A stretch of 64,000 bases of DNA from Pseudobutyrivibrio ruminis AD2017 (GTDB taxonomy: Bacteria; Bacillota; Clostridia; Lachnospirales; Lachnospiraceae). Both the position numbers and the translations under genes were made by a program. The DNA is taken from NCBI RefSeq assembly GCF_000424305.1, contig NZ_AUJQ01000004.1, positions 248,001-312,000 of the forward strand. The letters run 5' to 3'. The notes under the pieces were generated by a model. The model did not search any database, was not told the DNA's origin, and saw nothing but the letters and a program-made list of their open reading frames with translations. Within the stretch, counting starts at the first letter, position 1. The number at the start of each line of letters is the position of its first letter. Of the stretch, positions 39,828 to 48,029 are shown piece after piece.

Positions 39828-41813
39828 TTATTCTTCTTCCAAGTAACCCATCGCCTTGTTGTACTCATAGGATGTTATTATTTGAGAGTCGTCTGTGTAG
39901 AATCCCTCATCCTTTAGGGCTTTTAGGGTGTTAGTGCAGTTTGTGGTTAGCTGAGCATAGATGCTTCTATCATATTCTGGAGTTCTATAATAATCGTCAT
40001 CACCATACCAATCCCAGAAAGTCATCTCATCAGAGATATATTCTTTTTTATTATTTGCTACTGTGAAATTGAAATCATTATAAAGTGTGATTTTAGCAAG
40101 TTCATTATTGTTATATCTATCACCGAATGTAGTCACAAACGCATTACCTTCGTCAATATCCTTAAGGAAGGCTTGATATATTTTTTCGTTTTTATCCGTC
40201 AGTTCTTTGTCGGATAAGGTTTCAAAATCGGCATATTCAGGCCAATAATCATCAGCCTCTTCATTATACACATATTGAGTAAAGCTCAACTCAGGGATAG
40301 TGCAATCGTCCCAAATATTACCAATTACGTGTTCCTTGATTCGTGTTGGGTCGTTAAGATAATCAAGGATTGGTTGTGTTGCAGCTAAGTAGTTAGCAGA
40401 AACTTGATCAGATTCAGTATTTACTACTGAGTATGTACGTTCAATGAAATCTCCGTTTTTAAGCTTATACTTGATTGTAAAGTAGCCGCCGTCCACATCA
40501 TTATAAATTCTATTTACATCTCTAAGTTCCTTCTTGTCACTTAAGAAATTCTTATGTAAATCTCTTACGGCTGAAATGTCCTCAGGTGTAGAGAATACCA
40601 TTACATAGTTGGAATCGATTCCTACCCACTGAATATCAGCAGCATCAGGTACCTTGTTTTCAACCTTGAATACATCCAAACGTAGACATATCAACATAGC
40701 AAGTGATGCAAGTGAATAACCGGCCAAGAAGAAGAACTTCTTTGTTGAAAAGACTCTAAATGTCTTTTCGATTAACATCTGTGTGGCATAGAAAACAATA
40801 CAACCTATAACTAGTGCAGATATAATTGCAACAATAAATCTTGTGTTATAGTACATAGGCTTTAGCGCTTCAATCATTCCAGCCACTAAAGCACCTGCAA
40901 CCATTGAAATAAAGAAAGACATTCCAATTGTAAATACAGGCTTTAAGAATGGAATTGCAATGAAATCCTGTACGGTTTCAAGCTTTTTGTATTCATACAG
41001 TATGTAAGAAGCTATCATCAAAGCAATTGCAACAGCGATATAAATAAGTAAATATTTAGTTCCGCCTAAAGTGTAAGTATAGGTTTTTATATTTCCAAGA
41101 CCATCGTACATTTTATATACTTTAATCCTGCAGGCATCATCTACAAATAACACTGGAGTAAGGGCATTAAAACTAATGTTACGGGTTGAATTTGTCATAC
41201 CAAACATCAATATGCCTGCTGTAATTCTAAACGCAACTTCCATCATTAAATATAGGAAATTGAAGATACCATAAAATATAATACTGGTTACAATCTGCCC
41301 TGAAGCCATAAGGGAGATCATTGCAATACCAATAAATAGCAGTGTGGTTGCGATGACGCCAAGTGCCCAAAACCAAATAACGTCGAAGGCGTAAATCTTT
41401 TCAGCGGCTGCAACTATAGTTGTAACAAGTGCTGTAAGTATGACAGGCAAGATAGATACAACAATACTTGAAATTAAGCCAGTAAAATAAAGGCTACGTC
41501 TGCTGACAGGGAAGGAATGCATCATGTAATTATCTCTTTTGAAGAATAAATACCAAAATGTAATTCCTGTTACCGCTATTGCAATAAATATACCCCATAT
41601 GCCTATAGGAACATATGAAACGTCGTCTATTAAGTTGAGCGTTTTTGTGTAGCCCTCTTCATAATTTATTTCATCGAAATTAGCCAAATTAATAATAAAT
41701 TGTATTGGCATAACAATAAGAAGAATGATGAAATATAGCAGTCCAACAATCCATGTTCTACTTATGTTTTTCTTAAACAGTGCTAGATTAAAAAATGATT
41801 TCTTTGACTGCAT
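39828..41813 (-). CDS. ABC-2-type transporter permease
   Basis: 661 aa from the ATG at 41813, with GGGAGG upstream; the earlier frame start at 41870 lies inside the ATPase gene. The N-terminal half has about eight membrane helices, with RRSLYFTGLISSIVVSILPVIL in a typical ABC-2 arrangement. The C-terminal third is a large soluble, acidic, presumably extracytoplasmic domain. It overlaps the ATPase gene by 26 bp. With the GntR/YtrA-type regulator this forms a ytrABC-like operon. The substrate is unknown; such systems often respond to envelope stress or antibiotics. Confidence 0.85.
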   Translation of the reverse strand: MQSKKSFFNLALFKKNISRTWIVGLLYFIILLIVMPIQFIINLANFDEINYEEGYTKTLNLIDDVSYVPIGIWGIFIAIAVTGITFWYLFFKRDNYMMHSFPVSRRSLYFTGLISSIVVSILPVILTALVTTIVAAAEKIYAFDVIWFWALGVIATTLLFIGIAMISLMASGQIVTSIIFYGIFNFLYLMMEVAFRITAGILMFGMTNSTRNISFNALTPVLFVDDACRIKVYKMYDGLGNIKTYTYTLGGTKYLLIYIAVAIALMIASYILYEYKKLETVQDFIAIPFLKPVFTIGMSFFISMVAGALVAGMIEALKPMYYNTRFIVAIISALVIGCIVFYATQMLIEKTFRVFSTKKFFFLAGYSLASLAMLICLRLDVFKVENKVPDAADIQWVGIDSNYVMVFSTPEDISAVRDLHKNFLSDKKELRDVNRIYNDVDGGYFTIKYKLKNGDFIERTYSVVNTESDQVSANYLAATQPILDYLNDPTRIKEHVIGNIWDDCTIPELSFTQYVYNEEADDYWPEYADFETLSDKELTDKNEKIYQAFLKDIDEGNAFVTTFGDRYNNNELAKITLYNDFNFTVANNKKEYISDEMTFWDWYGDDDYYRTPEYDRSIYAQLTTNCTNTLKALKDEGFYTDDSQIITSYEYNKAMGYLEEE

Positions 41814-42687
41814 AATTCTCACCTCCCAACTCGTAAATAAATATTTCTTCAAGTGTAAGAGGAAGCACATCCATAAGCAATGGATTCAGACCTGCAATAA
41901 GCTGCTGTGCCTGACGTGGTTCTCCCTTTACAATAAGTGTATGTACTCTGCCTGTTGATACCCTCTTCAGCACCTGAACCTCAGGTGGAATAGTTGGTAG
42001 TTCATCCTCAAAGGCAAGCTGTATTTTAGTGATTGATGTTTGTAGCTCGTCTAATGAGCGCTCGATAAGAATCTTGCCGTGATTCATGATTCCTACATGG
42101 TCACAAACATCCTCAAGCTCTCTAAGGTTATGTGAGCTTACAAGAACAGTTAAGCCGTGCTCTGCCACATCTGACATGATAAGGCTCCAAATCTGACGGC
42201 GCATAACAGGATCAAGTCCATCTACAGGCTCATCCAAAATCATAAGCTCAGGACGTGCAGCAATAGAAAGCATGAAAGCTACTTGCTTTTGCATACCCTT
42301 TGAAAGTGTTCTAACCATTTTCTTTGGGTTAACTTCTGGGAAGCAGTTTAAAATCTTTTTAAATAAGGCTTCATCAAAGGTAGGATAGAGATTTTTGTAA
42401 AATTTCATCATATCCATTGTGTTGGCCTGAGTGAAGAAGAAAATCTCATCAGGAATTACAGTGAAGCGCTGTTTAAGCTTTTCATTTTCATAAACAGGCT
42501 GTCCGTCTATTCTGATTTCTCCTGCGTCCTGTTTGTACACTCCGCTTAAGTGTCTAATAATGGTAGATTTGCCTGCTCCGTTAGGTCCTACCAGGCCATA
42601 TATAGCTCCGCGCTCAACATGCATGTTTAAACCATCAAGAGCAGTAAAATCGCCAAATTTCTTAGTGACGTTATTTACTTCTATCAT
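41788..42687 (-). CDS. ABC transporter ATP-binding protein
   Basis: 299 aa. Walker A GPNGAGKST near residue 35, signature LSKGMQKQ, Walker B LMILDEPVDGLDP and the switch His in VLVSSHNLREL are all intact, followed by a C-terminal regulatory extension. It overlaps the GntR gene upstream (17 bp) and the permease downstream (26 bp), so translation is coupled. It powers the exporter-like permease at 39828. Confidence 0.95.
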   Translation of the reverse strand: MIEVNNVTKKFGDFTALDGLNMHVERGAIYGLVGPNGAGKSTIIRHLSGVYKQDAGEIRIDGQPVYENEKLKQRFTVIPDEIFFFTQANTMDMMKFYKNLYPTFDEALFKKILNCFPEVNPKKMVRTLSKGMQKQVAFMLSIAARPELMILDEPVDGLDPVMRRQIWSLIMSDVAEHGLTVLVSSHNLRELEDVCDHVGIMNHGKILIERSLDELQTSITKIQLAFEDELPTIPPEVQVLKRVSTGRVHTLIVKGEPRQAQQLIAGLNPLLMDVLPLTLEEIFIYELGGENYAVKEIIF

Positions 42688-43057
42688 CTACAGTCCCTCC
42701 CTTCGCAAGCTCTTCAATTCTTTTGATAAGAATGTCCTTATCCTCGCATAGATACAGAAGTTCCTTTACAATTTCATCGAATTCTTTCATCAATTCTTCA
42801 TTCCTCCCTGTTGCAACGTCGGCTCGCTTAGCAGCATAGCTTCCCTTGCCAGCAATTGTGTAAATGTAACCTTCCTGCTCAAGCTCTCTATAAGCCTTCT
42901 GGATAGTGTTTGGGTTGATAGACAGGCTAGTTGCCAGCTCTCTCACACTAGGCAGCTTCTCGTCGGTTTTAACGGCTCCTGACACCACCAACCGCCTTAG
43001 GCCATCCTTTATCTGCTCATAGATAGGCTTAGAATCTCTGTAGTTCAATTGAATCAT
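42671..43057 (-). CDS. GntR-family regulator, YtrA subfamily
   Basis: 128 aa, short for GntR. The N-terminal winged helix (KPIYEQIKDGLRRLVVSGAVKTDEKLPSVRELA...NPNTIQKAYRELE) is followed by a short two-helix C-terminus, the YtrA form. The start has GGGGAGG. As first gene of the overlapping operon it probably autoregulates the ABC transporter. The ligand is unknown. Confidence 0.92.
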   Translation of the reverse strand: MIQLNYRDSKPIYEQIKDGLRRLVVSGAVKTDEKLPSVRELATSLSINPNTIQKAYRELEQEGYIYTIAGKGSYAAKRADVATGRNEELMKEFDEIVKELLYLCEDKDILIKRIEELAKGGTVDDRSK

Positions 43058-43155
43058 CTAATACCTCCCCTACTAGGTTATATCTTTATGCTGTATTATC
43101 TGTTCTAATACAGTTATAGCACGCATGATTTTTCATGTCAATCTTTTAACAAAAA

Positions 43156-43187
43156 AACACCTGACCTCTAAGTGAGTGTCAGGTGTT
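43156..43187 (-). terminator. Terminator of coaBC, in both orientations
   Basis: AACACCTGAC...GTCAGGTGTT, a perfect 10-bp stem. The A-run to its left becomes a T-run on the minus strand. It lies 19 bp after the coaBC stop. Confidence 0.8.
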
Positions 43188-43205
43188 AAATATGCTTTAA
43201 TTTGC

Positions 43206-44396
43206 TTATTTTCCAAGGATAGTATCAAAGATTGCGTTTGCAACTTCCGCCTTTGACATTATTGGCAGCTGCCAGGTTTCGTCAGCCATTATGATAGTCA
43301 CTACGTTGGTGTCTGTGCCAAATCCTGCTCCTTCGGTGCGGAGGTTGTTAGCTACAATCATATCCACATTTTTCTTTTTAAGCTTTGTCTTGGAGTTTTC
43401 CAACATGTTCTCCGTCTCCATAGAAAAACCGCAGATAAACTGGCCTTCCTTTTTGTTGGCTCCAAGATAAGAAAGTATATCCTCGGTACGCTCTAGCTCG
43501 ATGCTAGAAGCTTCTCCATCCTTTTTCTTTATCTTCTCCTTGGCAACGGTGGCTGGTCTGTAATCAGCTACTGCTGCACTCTTAATAATTATATCGCACT
43601 CATCGGCTCTGGCTTTTACAGCCTCGGCCATCTCCGCCGCGCTTCTAATTTTGACCACATCAACAAACATAGGTGGTTCGATAGCCACTGGACCTGATAC
43701 AAGTGTAACATCGGCGCCTCTTTCCATAGCGGCCTTGGCGATGGCATATCCCATCTTGCCTGTACTGTGGTTCGTAATATATCGAACTGGGTCAATAGCC
43801 TCCTCAGTAGGACCTGCTGTAATCATTACTTTTTTGCCTGTAAGGTCATGCTCATGTGCAAGCTCCCTTAATATGTACTGAAGAAGTACATCTGGTTCAG
43901 GCATCTTCCCCGCTCCTGTGTCCCCGCATGCAAGATACCCACTGGCAGGTTCTATTATCTCATATCCGTATTTACGAAGTATATTAAGGTTGTCCTGAAG
44001 GATAGGATTTTCAAACATGTTAGTGTTCATGGCAGGGCTGATAAGCTTCTTGCATTTAGCTGCCATGATGGTGGTTGTCAGCATATCATCTGCTATGCCA
44101 TGTGCTATCTTTCCAATAACATTAGCACTGGCTGGAGCCACCATGAAAATATCAGCACGCTTAGCAAGAGCCACATGCTCTACATTGAACTGAAAGTTCC
44201 TATCAAAAGTATCTACAAGACATTTATTTGAAGTAAGTGTCTCGAAGGTTATTGGGTTAATGAAATTCGTTGCATTCTTTGTCATGATGACATTAACATC
44301 CGCGTGCAATTTTACAAGCGCTGATGCAAGATTTGCAATTTTGTATGCTGCGATGGAGCCTGTTACTCCAAGAACTACGCATTTACCTTTTAACAT
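43206..44396 (-). CDS. coaBC: Bifunctional phosphopantothenoylcysteine decarboxylase/synthetase
   Basis: Two consecutive coenzyme A steps from 4-phosphopantothenate. 396 aa. The N-terminal CoaC flavoprotein domain shows GVTGSIAAYKIANL and PAMNTNMFENP; the C-terminal CoaB domain begins near KVMITAGPTEEAIDPVR and contains ITNHSTGKMGYAIA. It is full length. The upstream gene on the same strand encodes an ECF S component, so uptake of a CoA precursor and its use may be co-expressed. Confidence 0.96.
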   Translation of the reverse strand: MLKGKCVVLGVTGSIAAYKIANLASALVKLHADVNVIMTKNATNFINPITFETLTSNKCLVDTFDRNFQFNVEHVALAKRADIFMVAPASANVIGKIAHGIADDMLTTTIMAAKCKKLISPAMNTNMFENPILQDNLNILRKYGYEIIEPASGYLACGDTGAGKMPEPDVLLQYILRELAHEHDLTGKKVMITAGPTEEAIDPVRYITNHSTGKMGYAIAKAAMERGADVTLVSGPVAIEPPMFVDVVKIRSAAEMAEAVKARADECDIIIKSAAVADYRPATVAKEKIKKKDGEASSIELERTEDILSYLGANKKEGQFICGFSMETENMLENSKTKLKKKNVDMIVANNLRTEGAGFGTDTNVVTIIMADETWQLPIMSKAEVANAIFDTILGK

Positions 44397-44471
44397 AAAT
44401 ACCTCCGAGTTATATATCCTAAACTAATATTGCTGTTTGTACGCTTACCATTTATTTTAAAACTTTATTCT

Positions 44472-45392
44472 CTATTGTGCCATCTGGCTTTTGTTTGTTT
44501 CAGATGCAACTGCTTTGATTTTAACATCCTTGCCTGCATATACGCCTGCTGGCTTAATCTTGTCAAGTACAACACCTACAAGATAAACGATGATTGCACC
44601 TACAACAGCCTCGATAACACCATTGAAGCTGATTACTCCACCAATCATAGCCATAAGTGCGTCTGGGTCTACTCCAACTGCCTCGGCATATGGATATTTG
44701 TAGAACACGTAAATGCTTCCCATAACAAGAAGTGTGTTTGTCATGGCACCAGCGATACCTGCTGTGATAAAGCCAAGGGCCTTAGCATCCTTGTTCATGA
44801 ATAAGTATTCAATACCTGCAAAAGCTGCGATACCAACAACAATACCGAGTACTCTTGCTACTGTAACTGACATTCCAAGAACTTCCTGTGAAATCATTCT
44901 GTTAAAGAATGCGAAAACACCGAAGCCTAAGATGAATGAGATAACAGCGTTGATGATTGAACCATAAACTGCTTTCTTTTCAGAGCCGATTGCCTTCTTT
45001 ATACCAACGTATACGAAGTAAGGAACGACACCGATAAGAATTCTTGGTACTACTGCGATGAATGTGCTCTTTAAAACTAGTAAGATTGCAGCTGCAACTG
45101 TATCATGTGGAAGCATTGAAACTGCTGCCACTGGTGAGAATACGAATGCTGAAAGCGATGCTGCTCCAAGTGAACTCTTTATTAAGCTAGTAAGACCAAA
45201 CACGCCTCCAAGGAATCCGCCCTTCTTTGGTCCTAAGAATAATGAACCAATGATTACTGGAATATGAAGTGTGGTTGCGTTAATAACTACAAGTGGAATA
45301 AATCCGAGTGGTGTTGATGCCATTACTACAATAATGGCTACGAATAACGCTGTGAGCACAAGCTCATAGGTTTTAGAATTGTTGCTTTGCAT
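44472..45392 (-). CDS. ECF transporter S component, probably for pantothenate
   Basis: 306 aa with about six or more membrane helices; the N-terminus KTYELVLTALFVAIIVVMAS is typical of S components, and it has a long soluble C-terminal tail. It has no ATPase of its own and would use the shared EcfAAT module encoded elsewhere. Adjacency to coaBC points to pantothenate or a related CoA precursor (PanT-like). Substrate is inferred from context. The start follows AGGAGG. Confidence 0.8.
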   Translation of the reverse strand: MQSNNSKTYELVLTALFVAIIVVMASTPLGFIPLVVINATTLHIPVIIGSLFLGPKKGGFLGGVFGLTSLIKSSLGAASLSAFVFSPVAAVSMLPHDTVAAAILLVLKSTFIAVVPRILIGVVPYFVYVGIKKAIGSEKKAVYGSIINAVISFILGFGVFAFFNRMISQEVLGMSVTVARVLGIVVGIAAFAGIEYLFMNKDAKALGFITAGIAGAMTNTLLVMGSIYVFYKYPYAEAVGVDPDALMAMIGGVISFNGVIEAVVGAIIVYLVGVVLDKIKPAGVYAGKDVKIKAVASETNKSQMAQ

Positions 45393-45618
45393 AAATTTCC
45401 TCCTTTTGGTAGAAGCCGTCTAGCGGTCTCCTCCTAGTACACTATGCGTAAGCGTTAAATTTTTAACAGCACTAACATTCTATCATCTATTTTATCGGAT
45501 GGCAATAAAAACCACATTAGAGCCTTTGTTAAGAAAGATTTTATAATTTTTTATTAGTAATAATAAGGTACAAATACTATACTATTATCAAAGGTTATAG
45601 TAATAGGAGGATAAAAAT

Positions 45619-46323
45619 ATGTACTATGGTTACGGTTTTGGATATGACCCAACAATTATCTTAGTGCTAATCGGTGCTCTTATAAGTGGTATTGCTTCTA
45701 TGAATGTTCAGCGCACTTATAACAAGTACAGCAGAATCAGAAATTCCAGAGGAATCACATCTAACCAGGTAGCAGAACATATTCTTCATGCTGCGGGGAT
45801 TTATGATGTTAGAATAGAAAGAATCAGGGGAAATCTTACAGATCATTATTCACCTAATGAAAAGGTGTTACGTTTATCAGATGCAGTTTACGGACAGACT
45901 AGTGTTGCAGCTTTAGGTGTTGCAGCTCACGAATGCGGACATGCTATCCAGCATCAGCAGGGATATGCGCCACTTAAGCTTCGTTCAGCATCAGTTCCAC
46001 TTGCTAATATTGGCTCATGGGTCTCTTGGCCAGTTATCCTTATTGGATTGTTAATTGGTTATACACCACTTGCTCAGATTGGCGTGTTCTTATTCACATT
46101 TGTTGTGGCATTCCAGTTAATAACTCTTCCAGTAGAGTTTGATGCCAGCGCCAGAGCCCTCAGGATTCTTGATCAGGACCACATCCTAGAAGGGGATGAG
46201 CATGTAGGCGCTACAAAGGTACTTAAGGCAGCAGCCATGACCTATGTAGCAGCATTGTTTGCAACTATCCTACAGCTTCTTAGATTAGTGTTGTTAGTTA
46301 GCGGAAATCGTAGAAGAGATTAA
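45619..46323 (+). CDS. YugP-family membrane zinc metallopeptidase
   Basis: 234 aa. An N-terminal membrane helix, the zinc-binding HECGH at 104-108 with a downstream acidic VEFDAS, and two further hydrophobic segments match the YugP family (PF04298). The start has AGGAGG eight bases upstream. It overlaps the convergent dihydrouridine synthase gene by 30 bp at the 3' ends. Substrates of this family are not established; a role in membrane-protein turnover is possible. Confidence 0.92.
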   Translation: MYYGYGFGYDPTIILVLIGALISGIASMNVQRTYNKYSRIRNSRGITSNQVAEHILHAAGIYDVRIERIRGNLTDHYSPNEKVLRLSDAVYGQTSVAALGVAAHECGHAIQHQQGYAPLKLRSASVPLANIGSWVSWPVILIGLLIGYTPLAQIGVFLFTFVVAFQLITLPVEFDASARALRILDQDHILEGDEHVGATKVLKAAAMTYVAALFATILQLLRLVLLVSGNRRRD

Positions 46324-47256
46324 TTGATTCATATAATCACGATATTCGCTGATGCGATTTGATTTTCTTAGCTTTTTGATAAGCTTTTCTTCCGCAGGGA
46401 AGTTAGCTTGCCAGAAGCTTAGAAATTCCTTCATACGATGAAGTACAGGCTTTTCGCCGGAAAGGACTTCAGTATATCTTGAAAGCAAATCATCATGGAA
46501 CTTTTTAAATAAAACAGGGTCTAGCTTGATGTCATCATCGGCTAGGCCTTTTTTGTATCCAGTTGCAAGTCCTGGGTTTGCTATTAAACCTCTGCCTATC
46601 ATCACAGCATTTAGATTATCGTATTTACGATATTTATCTTTGATACCTTCGATAGTAATAACATCTCCGTTAAACACTAGTGGTGCCTTGCTGTGTTCTA
46701 CGGCGTACTCAAAGAATTCTGGCCTGATTGGTTCTTTATAGAAATCAGATTGGATACGTGGATGTATTGTAAGCTCACTTATCTGATATTTATTATAGAT
46801 ATCCAATATCTCATAAAACTCTTCAGGCTCAATTTTTCCAAGTCTTGTTTTAATAGAAATTTCTATGTTAGAAGGCAGGGCTTCAAACACCTCGTACAAT
46901 AGCTTATCTAATTCCTCTGGGTAATATAAAAGGCCAGAGCCCTTCTTCTTAGCCACTACTGTTCCACTAGGACAGCCTAGATTATAATTAATCTCCTTAT
47001 AGCCTAATGCAGCAATTTCCTTTACTGCCCATAGGAAGTGCTCACTTTTGTTTGTGAGAATCTGTGGAACAGTTGTAGTCACATCATTCTTTTCAGGGTC
47101 AATATCCTTAAACTCTCTAGTTGTAAATTTAAAAGTAGAGTTTGGCGAAATAAAGGGCGTGAAATATTTATCCACGCCCCCGTAATATCTTTCAAATGTA
47201 TTTCTATATATGCTATCTGTCACGCCTTCAAGTGGCGCCAGGTAAATTTTATTCAT
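46294..47256 (-). CDS. dus: tRNA-dihydrouridine synthase
   Basis: FMN-dependent reduction of specific uridines in tRNA. 320 aa from the ATG at 47256, with AAGGAG upstream; a longer frame to 47292 overlaps the HEPN gene more. Visible are IYLAPLEGVTDSIYRN at the start, the catalytic Cys in NLGCPSG, KTRLG, and VFNGDV. It follows the MNT/HEPN pair with an 8-bp overlap, probably on one transcript. Confidence 0.93.
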   Translation of the reverse strand: MNKIYLAPLEGVTDSIYRNTFERYYGGVDKYFTPFISPNSTFKFTTREFKDIDPEKNDVTTTVPQILTNKSEHFLWAVKEIAALGYKEINYNLGCPSGTVVAKKKGSGLLYYPEELDKLLYEVFEALPSNIEISIKTRLGKIEPEEFYEILDIYNKYQISELTIHPRIQSDFYKEPIRPEFFEYAVEHSKAPLVFNGDVITIEGIKDKYRKYDNLNAVMIGRGLIANPGLATGYKKGLADDDIKLDPVLFKKFHDDLLSRYTEVLSGEKPVLHRMKEFLSFWQANFPAEEKLIKKLRKSNRISEYRDYMNQLISSTISAN

Positions 47257-47263
47257 TAATGCT

Positions 47264-47671
47264 TTACTCCTTGGTGTAATACTGCTCCACATCGCGAACC
47301 ATGGTTTCTAATAGAACGTAATAATCTCCAACTATATCTTTAAAATATCTTAGAGCAACCTGACCATCATAATCATGTGCAAGAGTATTTCTTACTCTAA
47401 GCATATCCATCCATCTATCATCTTTAATAAGCCCCACAGAATATGCTGATTTTAAAGTTTCTCTTGGGGAACCTGCAGCAAAATCTGTCAAACCGAATTC
47501 ATTTGTCACTAATTCTTTTAAAACCTTCCATGCAAGATCGAAAGTTAAATTGTAATTTTGAACTGTTGCAGGAAGTACAAATTTATCATCAATATTTGCA
47601 TCTCTTGATTCTTTAAGATTTGCAAGACTCTTACATAAGCTTTTATATCTATTAAAATATTTGCTTTCCAT
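47264..47671 (-). CDS. HEPN-domain protein of an MNT/HEPN pair (HepT-like)
   Basis: 135 aa, all helical, HI0074/NTase_sub_bind-like. Residues 94-101 read RNTLAHDY, an exact RX4HXY motif, the RNase active site of HepT toxins and also the site AMPylated by MntA. It overlaps the upstream nucleotidyltransferase gene by 20 bp. The motif suggests a type VII toxin-antitoxin unit, but HI0074 members may also serve as a binding partner only, so toxicity is an inference. Confidence 0.85.
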   Translation of the reverse strand: MESKYFNRYKSLCKSLANLKESRDANIDDKFVLPATVQNYNLTFDLAWKVLKELVTNEFGLTDFAAGSPRETLKSAYSVGLIKDDRWMDMLRVRNTLAHDYDGQVALRYFKDIVGDYYVLLETMVRDVEQYYTKE

Positions 47672-47939
47672 ATTTATCCATATCCTCTCTTAGTTCTTCG
47701 CTACATACCTCGTCATAATTAAAAATATCTATTTTGCGTAATGTAGGAATACTTTGTACCTCTTCTTCAAATGAATCGATATCGTCACAGCCATGTATTA
47801 TGAAATCAATATCGCTATATTCAGTTGCTGTGCCATTTGCAAATGAGCCAAATAAATCAAGTCTTTTTACGTTGTACTTATGTGCAATCTTTGTGACTTG
47901 CTCTATTATATCTTCAATAGGCATAGTCTGTATTTCCAT
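47652..47939 (-). CDS. MNT-type minimal nucleotidyltransferase (MntA-like)
   Basis: 95 aa. The catalytic pattern GSX10DXD is intact: G31-S32, then D43-I44-D45 in YSDIDFI. GGAGGG lies six bases before the ATG. It precedes and overlaps the HEPN gene, the HI0073-HI0074 order. By family analogy it would neutralise HepT by AMPylating its RX4HXY tyrosine. It sits between ptsI (terminated) and dus. Confidence 0.88.
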   Translation of the reverse strand: MEIQTMPIEDIIEQVTKIAHKYNVKRLDLFGSFANGTATEYSDIDFIIHGCDDIDSFEEEVQSIPTLRKIDIFNYDEVCSEELREDMDKYGKQIF

Positions 47940-47980
47940 GAATATCCCTCCGTAATATGGATATTATACCATTAAAAATA

Positions 47981-48004
47981 GGGACTGCAACAACTGGCAG
48001 TCCC
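47981..48004 (-). terminator. Terminator of ptsI
   Basis: GGGACTGC...GCAGTCCC 8-bp stem followed on the minus strand by TATTTTTAA, located 26 bp after the ptsI stop. Confidence 0.85.
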
Positions 48005-48029
48005 ATAAAAATGACAAATCACTATATAT

